A DNA stretch of 15,254 nt from an uncultured Lachnospiraceae bacterium (GTDB lineage: Bacteria; Bacillota; Clostridia; Lachnospirales; Lachnospiraceae), in the NCBI GenBank assembly GCA_910578825.1, contig CAJTSB010000017.1, forward strand, positions 1-15,254, in the 5' to 3' direction. The notes below the pieces were generated by a model, which did no database searches, was not told where the DNA came from, and worked only from the letters and a program-made list of their open reading frames with translations. The position numbers were made by a program, and so were the translations under genes. This document shows positions 8,601-13,152 of this stretch, one piece after another (position 1 is the first letter of the stretch; each line of letters begins with the position of its first letter).

Positions 8601-9289
8601 ACCGCTATCCCTATGAGGAGGAGAGCACGATGCAGACGAAGGTTTCCGTATCGGAATTGAAACATCGTGCTATGGATAAACTGATAGAAGAAGAGATGGT
8701 GGAGCAGATATTGCCTCAGACAGAAAAACAGGAGATGGAGCGTTACATTCCGGCGTTTATGGAAGGCATACAGGAAGAAAATATCGGAGCAAAACGGGGA
8801 ACGGCGATGCATCGCGTATTGGAATGCTATGATTTTACAAAGGACGTGGGCAGCCTGAAAGAGCAGATGGCATGGATGAAAGAACAGGGAAGAATAGAAA
8901 AAGATATGCTTGCCCTTGTCTCGATTTCTGCATTGCAGACGTTTCTTGAGACTTCGCTCGGACAGCGGATGCACAGGGCGTCCTGCGCAGGAAAACTGTA
9001 TAAAGAGAAACCGTTTGTCATGGGGAAACCGGCAAGGGAGGTATTGGAGGAGAGCAGCAGTGAGGAGATGCTTTTGATTCAGGGCATTATTGATGTGTTT
9101 TTTGAGGAAGAAGACGGGCTCGTGTTGCTGGATTATAAGACGGATCATGTACGAGATGGAAAAGAGCTGGCAGAGCGTTACCGCACGCAGATGGAGCTCT
9201 ATGCGGAAGCGATGGAATGCGCGCTTTTTCAACCGGTGAAGGAGAAACTATTGTATTCGTTCTGTCTGCATGAGATTGTGGCGTTGTAG
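5639..9289 (+). CDS. addA: ATP-dependent helicase/nuclease subunit A (AddA)
   Basis: AddA is the motor subunit of AddAB: a superfamily 1A 3'-5' helicase with a C-terminal RecB-type nuclease, acting on broken DNA ends in the cytoplasm. At 1216 residues it is full length. Helicase motifs are in order: Walker A AAAGSGKT ending at Lys30-Thr31, motif II MIDEYQDSN (395-403, Asp397 and Glu398), motif III VGDVKQSIYRFR (426-437), then HKNFRSRPEVL, then motif V MSIHKSKGLEFPVVF, then motif VI LRVLYVALTRAKERL. The nuclease part has GTAMHRVLE, GIIDVFF (Asp1152) and LLDYKTD (Asp1165, Lys1167). The ATG at 5639 is favoured over an in-frame ATG at 5645, because AGGAG at 5623-5627 lies 11 nt upstream of the former. 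Tight spacing to addB implies co-translation of the two partners. Confidence 0.97.
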   Translation: MEMKWTEQQQQVIRLDNRNLLVSAAAGSGKTAVLVERIIRKITDKNHPLDIDRLLIVTFTNAAAAQMRERIGAALGNALEREPDNVHLQRQQTLLHNAQITTIHSFCLYVIRNYFHRISMEPDFRVAEEGELKLLKSDVLDRVLERYYEEAKPEFLMLSETIATGKTDQPLKDAILKLSSFAISYPWVEEWLEGCRQPFHIEDLKDFDGLPMAETLLDYLKNLTSQWAQQMKQCRNICLMEDGPDAYEKLMQQESEMMEQFIKCRTYEDYYEKIQGVSFARLPALRKFAGDIAKKERVQKMRNEVKDSYKKLKEQFFFQQPEKMVEDMKRNRLQADMLIDVTLDFLRAFSEKKREKSMLDFNDLEHFALKILVDEKTHLPSQTAQELRRNYEEIMIDEYQDSNLVQETVLRAVSMEEEGGHNIFMVGDVKQSIYRFRMARPELFMEKYGTYTTEESENQRVDLHKNFRSRPEVLNTVNDIFRKLMNQDIGNITYDDQAALYPGASYPQGEPGMFDTRFLVVQPGEEEKDVKTPELEAKAVGTEIRRLIKEQLVCNENPTKTCSDHLRPVRYGDIVILLRSMSGWADAFVHVLGEMGIPARAAAGTGYFSALEVQTALNLLKILDNPRQDIPMAAVLSSPIAGLTGEELAALRVQFPEEPFYEAALHDWGQDSDNTEISMETRRKLQKFLQLLQKYRKKISYTPIHQLLYEILEETGYQAYVYALPGGEVKKANLEMLVERAIAYENTSYRGLFHFIRYMEQLQKYEVDYPLADGDEAEDVVRIMSIHKSKGLEFPVVFVSGLGKMFNNQDVRERLVLHPSLGIGMDVLDFKRRLKTPGFTRQLLARKIAMENTGEELRVLYVALTRAKERLILTGVLKKAEEKLGELGIAAIARDGMPLLETEPQPVEEEGFLSFLKRLNAGSFLQFLLMAVSAYPGRYPVTLRKGDDLVAEEQMHDWEQELTRIELLTRLQETDAEWDEKVKKRLSYRYPYEEESTMQTKVSVSELKHRAMDKLIEEEMVEQILPQTEKQEMERYIPAFMEGIQEENIGAKRGTAMHRVLECYDFTKDVGSLKEQMAWMKEQGRIEKDMLALVSISALQTFLETSLGQRMHRASCAGKLYKEKPFVMGKPAREVLEESSSEEMLLIQGIIDVFFEEEDGLVLLDYKTDHVRDGKELAERYRTQMELYAEAMECALFQPVKEKLLYSFCLHEIVAL

Positions 9290-9343
9290 AGTATGTTCAT
9301 GGTGACGGAACGAGGTCGTGTTTACGAATAGAAAGGAAGAAAT

Positions 9344-9931
9344 ATGGGATACCGATTTATATTAGCGTCCGCATCTCCCAGAAGAAGGGAGCTGTTAAAA
9401 CAGATTGGCGTAACGTTTGAGGTGATGCCTGCCAAAGGCGAGGAGGTAATCACGAAGGAACAACCAGAGCAGGCTGTCATGGAGCTGTCCAGGCAGAAAG
9501 CGGAAGAGATTGCAGCCGGGATTCAGGACGAACAGGTACTGGTTCTCGGTGCGGATACGGTGGTAGTATACGATGGAAAGATTCTCGGGAAACCGAAGGA
9601 TGAAGCGGATGCCAGAGCGATGCTGTCTATGTTAAATGGCAGGACGCACAGTGTATTTACCGGGGTCACGGTAATCGTAATGAGGAATGGCAAATCAGAA
9701 ATCCATTCGTTTTATGAGGAGACGAAAGTAACGATGTATCCGATGACGGATGCGCAGATTTCATATTACATCCAGACAGGGGAGCCAATGGATAAAGCGG
9801 GCGCCTATGGCATTCAGGGAAAGGGAGCCGTCTTCATTGAGAAAATCAATGGGGACTACAATAATGTGGTGGGACTTCCGGTAGCAAAGATTTTTTATAA
9901 GATGCTGGAATCAGGCATTGAAATTTTGTAG
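9344..9931 (+). CDS. maf: Maf family nucleoside triphosphate pyrophosphatase
   Basis: A 195-residue cytoplasmic house-cleaning enzyme. Maf proteins hydrolyse non-canonical or excess nucleoside triphosphates (dTTP/UTP type) to monophosphate and pyrophosphate, and are linked to septum arrest in Bacillus. Visible motifs: ILASASPRRRELL near the start (6-18), GADTVVV with the catalytic-base Asp71, GKPKDEADARAML, GAYGIQGKG and GDYNNVVGLP. These indicate the dTTP/UTP-specific (YhdE-like) branch rather than the m7GTP branch, though that assignment is inference. AAAGGA at 9332-9337 precedes the ATG. The 54-nt gap from addA contains no terminator, so it probably belongs to the same transcript. Confidence 0.95.
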   Translation: MGYRFILASASPRRRELLKQIGVTFEVMPAKGEEVITKEQPEQAVMELSRQKAEEIAAGIQDEQVLVLGADTVVVYDGKILGKPKDEADARAMLSMLNGRTHSVFTGVTVIVMRNGKSEIHSFYEETKVTMYPMTDAQISYYIQTGEPMDKAGAYGIQGKGAVFIEKINGDYNNVVGLPVAKIFYKMLESGIEIL

Positions 9932-9976
9932 GTTTCATACTATCATATAGGGGAAAGAGATAGGAGGCATGAGTTA

Positions 9977-10240
9977 ATGAGTGAATATGACGAGCTTTGT
10001 CTGGAATATTTTCTGGACAATCAGTCTCAGCTTTTTGATGAAAGGGTAGCTGAGAATCTGGATGATGCAGAAGAATTTTTGGAAGACTGTATGGCAGTGT
10101 TGTGTAAAAATATCAAAGAGGTGCGTGCGTACTTTGAAGAGGAAGGCGCAGATATTTCTCATATGGATGACGACGAGCTGGAAGAAGCATCCGAGGTATT
10201 TTCACTGCCGGATGGAAGATTTCTGGTTGTGGAGGCTTAA
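9977..10240 (+). CDS. Small acidic protein of unknown function
   Basis: An 87-residue, strongly acidic soluble protein. It starts SEYDELCLEYFLDNQ, has a Glu/Asp-rich helical middle (DDAEEFLEDCMAVL), a DDDELEEASEVFSLPDGR stretch, and ends RFLVVEA. It has no membrane segment, and its two Cys lack a CxxC spacing. I do not recognise a characterised family. Real coding is supported by AGGAGG at 9962-9967, 9 nt before the ATG, and by its stop codon abutting the next ATG (TAA-ATG). That coupling suggests it works with, or is made in step with, the FAD-dependent protein encoded next. Confidence 0.85.
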   Translation: MSEYDELCLEYFLDNQSQLFDERVAENLDDAEEFLEDCMAVLCKNIKEVRAYFEEEGADISHMDDDELEEASEVFSLPDGRFLVVEA

Positions 10241-11635
10241 ATGGAAAAATATGATGTGATTATTGTGGGCGCAGGTCCTTCCGGGATTTTCTGTGCCTAT
10301 GAACTGATAAGGCAGAGACCTTCCCTTCGCGTGCTGATGCTTGAGAAGGGAAGGAGAATTGAGCAGCGGCAGTGTCCCAAGCGCAAGACGAAAGAGTGCG
10401 TGGGATGCCAGCCCTGTTCTATCACGACAGGGTTTGCGGGAGCAGGGGCATTTTCGGATGGTAAATTATCGCTGTCTCCGGATGTGGGAGGCAATCTTCC
10501 CGGGATTCTCGGTTATGACAAAGCGGTGGAACTGATTCATGAGTCGGATGAGATTTACCTGAAATTTGGCGCAGACAAAAATGTCTACGGTATGGGAAAA
10601 GAAAAAGAGATACGAGAAATTCGCAGAAAGGCAATTAATGCCAATCTGAAACTGGTAGAGTGCCCGATTCGTCATCTCGGCACGGAAGAGGGGTATAAGA
10701 TTTACAGCCGTCTCCAGGAACATCTATTGCAGCAGGGAATTGAGATGAAGTTTGGGACGATGGTGGAGAACGTGCTGGTGGAAGAGGGACGGGCGGTCGG
10801 TGTTGTAACGAAGGCCGGAGAGTCTTTCTATGGAAAGGAGATTGTCTGTGCCATCGGAAGGGAAGGCGCAGACTGGTTCAGCCATATCTGTAAGGAGCAT
10901 GAGATTGAGACGAAGGTGGGAACGGTTGATATTGGCGTCCGTGTAGAAGTCCGGGATGAAGTGATGGAATTTCTCAATCAGAATCTGTACGAGGCGAAAC
11001 TTATCTACCATACGCCGACTTTTGATGACAAAGTTCGTACATTCTGTACGAATCCCTCCGGTGAGGTGGCGACGGAATATTATGAGGACGGGCTTGCGGT
11101 GGTGAACGGCCATGCTTATAAGTCGAATGAATTAAAGACCAGCAATACCAATTTTGCATTGCTGGTATCCAAGAACTTTACGAAACCGTTCAAGACGCCG
11201 ATTGCATATGGCAAGCAGATTGCCCAGTTGTCCAATATGCTCTGCGACGGCAAAATTTTAGTGCAGACATTCGGGGATTTCCGAAGAGGCAGAAGAACTA
11301 CGGAAGAACGGCTCTGCCGGAATAATCTTATCCCTACGCTGAAGGACGCCGTGCCGGGAGATTTATCGCTGGTATTTCCGCATCGGATTATGGTCGATAT
11401 TGAAGAGATGATTTTTGCGCTTGATAAGGTGACGCCGGGTATTGCGAGCGATGAGACGCTGCTCTATGGCGTGGAAGTCAAGTTTTATTCCAACAAGGTT
11501 GTGGTGGACCGTGAATTTAAGACAAATTTGCCCGGACTGCGTGCGATTGGAGACGGCGCGTCCGTGACGAGAGGATTGCAGCAGGCGTCTGCGAATGGAC
11601 TTAGCGTAGCGCGCAGCATTTTGCAGGAACAGTAA
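10241..11635 (+). CDS. FAD-dependent oxidoreductase with N-terminal Cys cluster (COG2509-like)
   Basis: A 464-residue flavoprotein dehydrogenase of unknown substrate. The N-terminal dinucleotide-binding site reads DVIIVGAGPSG (5-15), with an acidic residue at the expected strand end (LMLEKG). It is followed by a Cys group at 45, 53, 56 and 59 (CPKRKTKECVGCQPC) and then GFAGAGAFSDGKLSLS, a run typical of the uncharacterised FAD-dependent family COG2509. The C-terminal FAD-closing motif is visible as LRAIGDGASVTRGLQQA, placing FAD near the end of the chain. The Cys group could bind a metal or iron-sulphur cluster or be redox-active; this is inference. The ATG follows directly on the previous stop codon, with GGAGG at 10231-10235 inside the upstream gene, so translation is probably coupled. 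Confidence 0.9.
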   Translation: MEKYDVIIVGAGPSGIFCAYELIRQRPSLRVLMLEKGRRIEQRQCPKRKTKECVGCQPCSITTGFAGAGAFSDGKLSLSPDVGGNLPGILGYDKAVELIHESDEIYLKFGADKNVYGMGKEKEIREIRRKAINANLKLVECPIRHLGTEEGYKIYSRLQEHLLQQGIEMKFGTMVENVLVEEGRAVGVVTKAGESFYGKEIVCAIGREGADWFSHICKEHEIETKVGTVDIGVRVEVRDEVMEFLNQNLYEAKLIYHTPTFDDKVRTFCTNPSGEVATEYYEDGLAVVNGHAYKSNELKTSNTNFALLVSKNFTKPFKTPIAYGKQIAQLSNMLCDGKILVQTFGDFRRGRRTTEERLCRNNLIPTLKDAVPGDLSLVFPHRIMVDIEEMIFALDKVTPGIASDETLLYGVEVKFYSNKVVVDREFKTNLPGLRAIGDGASVTRGLQQASANGLSVARSILQEQ

Positions 11636-11688
11636 GTTGTGATGACGTAACATGGGGCAATAAAAGACAAACAATTCAGAGAAAACGG

Positions 11689-12690
11689 ATGGGGTTACCG
11701 ATGAAAACAGGTAAGAAATGGATAACAGCCGGAATCTGTATCATGCTGTCTGTCGTTTTACAGGGTTGTCAGGTGACGGGCAGCGAGGTGGTAGTCAATG
11801 CAGATTCCACAGATAATGAAGTATTTAAAATCAAGGATGAGGTCTGTACGGTTTCCGAAGCGCGGGTAGTGCTGACAAATTACCAGAATATGTACGACAG
11901 GACTTACGGTATTAATTTGTGGGAACATGAGTTTAAAGACAGTGAGCTGGAAACGTATGTCAAGGATTTGACAATATCCAGACTGGCGCAGATTATGGCG
12001 ATGGATTATCTGGCGCAGGATAATGGAATTGTCCTGGAAGAAGAGGAACAGGCGAAGATAAAAGAGGCCGCGGAAGAATATTTCGAATCCTTAAATGATG
12101 CGGAAAAGGAATATATGCAGGTCAAACAGAGCGATATTGAGACGCTCTATACCCGTTATGGTCTGGCGAATAAGCTCTATACCCATCTGACGCAGGGCGT
12201 CAATGATGAGGTCAGCGATGAAGAGGCGCGCGTTATGGAGGCGCAGCAGATTTTCGTGTCGGATGAGGAAAGTGCAGAGGAAGTGGCGCAGCAGTTGAAG
12301 GAGGGCGGTGATTTCCTCACAGTTGCCAATCGTTATAATGAAGCCTCTGAGACGGAAGTGTTTTTCAGTAAAAACGGCGTAGAGCAGGAAGTCACTGAGG
12401 TGGTGTTTTCTCTGGAAAATGAAGAAGTCAGTGAGAAAATCAAATCCCAGGATGGGTACTATTTTGTAAAATGCATCAATCACTACGACCAGGAGCTGAC
12501 CGATGATAACAAGTCTGTGATTTTAGAGGAACGCAGGAAAGAGGCGTTTGACGACGTCTATCAGGGCTTTTTAGTTGATTTGCCATCTGAAATCAATGAT
12601 AAGGTCTGGGAGGAGGTCAAAGTAGAAGTCAGTGAGGAGCTGACAACGGACAGTTTCTTTGAGGTATATGAAAAATATTGTACGTGGTAA
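11689..12690 (+). CDS. PrsA-like lipoprotein with degenerate parvulin domain
   Basis: A 333-residue predicted lipoprotein. Lys-rich MKTGKKW is followed by a hydrophobic stretch and a lipobox-like LQGC (Cys27), so the mature protein should be lipid-anchored on the outside of the membrane. The middle (about 45-170) matches the helical SurA/PrsA N-terminal type. Residues about 183-265 (MEAQQIFVSDEESAEEVAQQ through GYYFVKCINH) have the layout of a PpiC/parvulin prolyl isomerase. Canonical parvulins have a His in an 'ASHIL' motif; here the matching AQQIFV lacks it, so isomerase activity is doubtful and a chaperone role more likely. The start is uncertain: 11689 has a weak GAG at 11679-11681, while an in-frame ATG at 11701 (MKTG) follows GGGG. 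No terminator is seen after the stop. Confidence 0.85.
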   Translation: MGLPMKTGKKWITAGICIMLSVVLQGCQVTGSEVVVNADSTDNEVFKIKDEVCTVSEARVVLTNYQNMYDRTYGINLWEHEFKDSELETYVKDLTISRLAQIMAMDYLAQDNGIVLEEEEQAKIKEAAEEYFESLNDAEKEYMQVKQSDIETLYTRYGLANKLYTHLTQGVNDEVSDEEARVMEAQQIFVSDEESAEEVAQQLKEGGDFLTVANRYNEASETEVFFSKNGVEQEVTEVVFSLENEEVSEKIKSQDGYYFVKCINHYDQELTDDNKSVILEERRKEAFDDVYQGFLVDLPSEINDKVWEEVKVEVSEELTTDSFFEVYEKYCTW

Positions 12691-12712
12691 ATATTATATT
12701 TAAATAAATACT

Positions 12713-12740
12713 TTGCTTTCATACAGAAATATGGTAGTAT
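12713..12740 (+). promoter_or_regulatory. Promoter of the small toxin gene
   Basis: TTGCTT (12713-12718) and TAGTAT (12735-12740) are separated by 16 nt, and TGG directly before the -10 box gives an extended -10 element. Transcription would start near 12747, leaving a leader of about 148 nt that contains several hairpins (CAGGC 12762-12766 / GCCTG 12771-12775; TCAGG 12796-12800 / CCTGA 12806-12810). Confidence 0.65.
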
Positions 12741-12845
12741 GGGAGCAAGGTATTTTTCTTTCAGGCATTCGCCTGTCTTACAGATAATTATGTTTTCAGG
12801 AAATCCCTGATTTATCCAGGAAATAATATATTTAACCGGGCAGCC

Positions 12846-12889
12846 GGGGGGACGCGTCCACCCAATCCGAGTCTTGCGGAAAGGGGTGG
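12846..12889 (+). promoter_or_regulatory. Alternative hairpins controlling the toxin ribosome binding site
   Basis: CCACCC (12858-12863) pairs perfectly with GGGTGG (12884-12889), which is the toxin's Shine-Dalgarno. Inside, TCCG (12866-12869) pairs with CGGA (12877-12880), so the ribosome binding site can be hidden. The same CCACCC can instead pair upstream: GGG (12846-12848) with CCC (12861-12863) and GGA (12850-12852) with TCC (12857-12859), around a CGCG loop with one G/A mismatch. That would free the site. The two folds are mutually exclusive. The regulatory meaning is inferred by analogy with other type I toxin mRNAs. Confidence 0.55.
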
Positions 12890-12894
12890 TATCT

Positions 12895-12981
12895 ATGAGT
12901 ACATACGAAGAATTTGTGATAATTTTGACGATAGCAATTTTAATCGTTAACATTTTGGAATATATGGATCATAGAAAATAG
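12895..12981 (+). CDS. Holin-like type I toxin peptide (Fst/TxpA-like)
   Basis: A 28-residue peptide: a short polar start (MSTYEEF), one hydrophobic helix of about 14-15 residues (VIILTIAILIVNIL, 8-21), and a charged tail (EYMDHRK). This is the pattern of the Gram-positive 'putative holin-like toxin' group (Pfam Hol_Tox, from memory) and the broader Fst/TxpA/BsrG toxins, which insert in the cytoplasmic membrane and depolarise it when not silenced by an antisense RNA. The ATG at 12895 follows the SD-like AGGGGTGG (12882-12889) by 5 nt. Own promoter, structured leader, 3' hairpins and a reverse promoter all fit a type I toxin-antitoxin locus. It lies between a lipoprotein gene and convergent htpG, and is too short for most automatic gene callers. 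Confidence 0.82.
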   Translation: MSTYEEFVIILTIAILIVNILEYMDHRK

Positions 12982-13010
12982 CCGTCCTATACTCAGCAAA
13001 GTTCAGGACG
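12972..13010 (-). terminator. Terminator of the antisense RNA
   Basis: On the minus strand CGTCCT (13010-13005) pairs with AGGACG (12988-12983); an inner ACT/AGT adds 3 bp. The T-rich GCTATTTTCTA follows. On the plus strand the same stem lies directly after the toxin stop codon and may protect the mRNA 3' part or be the initial contact site with the antisense RNA. Confidence 0.6.
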
Positions 13011-13081
13011 ACTACTTCTAAAGTCAAACTGTAATTTTCGCCGGGTCGGGTGAGTAGCAGTCACCTTCCGGCTGTCTTGTT
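12973..13081 (-). ncRNA. Predicted antitoxin antisense RNA
   Basis: Inferred from the reverse-strand promoter at 13088-13116, which predicts a start near 13081, and from a reverse-strand terminator-like hairpin at 12983-13010 followed by GCTATTTTCT. The RNA would be about 110 nt. It would be complementary to the toxin transcript's entire 3' untranslated part and the last few codons. 3'-overlapping antitoxins are known from txpA/RatA and bsrG/SR4 in Bacillus subtilis. The exact ends need to be measured. Confidence 0.7.
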
Positions 13082-13084
13082 AAA
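13040..13084 (+). terminator. Likely terminator of the toxin mRNA
   Basis: GCCGG (13040-13044) pairs with CCGGC (13068-13072), and GGTGA (13049-13053) with TCACC (13061-13065), giving a two-part stem with internal loops. A moderately T-rich TGTCTTGTT follows. On the other strand this hairpin lies at the 5' end of the predicted antisense RNA, so both RNAs share it. Confidence 0.6.
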
Positions 13085-13087
13085 TAT

Positions 13088-13116
13088 ATTATAAGTTTTC
13101 TTTGGTGAAAAGTCAA
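13088..13116 (-). promoter_or_regulatory. Consensus promoter of the antisense RNA
   Basis: On the minus strand TTGACT (13116-13111) and a perfect TATAAT (13093-13088) are separated by exactly 17 nt. It is the strongest promoter in the window by consensus. It points away from htpG's 3' end into the toxin gene, and there is no open reading frame for it to serve other than as an antisense RNA source. Confidence 0.85.
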
Positions 13117-13138
13117 ATAGAAAATTTAACTTTTCGCC
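13104..13138. repeat. Inverted repeat over the antisense -35 box, 3' of htpG
   Basis: GGTGAAAAGT (13104-13113) pairs with ACTTTTCGCC (13129-13138) with a single wobble, and an inner AAAT/ATTT extends it. It begins 15 nt past the htpG stop but has no T-tract on either side, so termination of htpG here is uncertain. It overlaps the -35 box of the antisense promoter. TTTCGCCA at 13132-13139 is repeated directly at 13156-13163. Confidence 0.55.
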
Positions 13139-13152
13139 ATAAAAACTTCAGC

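Noticed and set aside
9969..9977. Two-codon mini frame (ATG AGT TAA) overlapping the start of the 87-residue gene
   Set aside because: Its ATG is only 1 nt from the Shine-Dalgarno, too close for efficient initiation, so it is probably chance.
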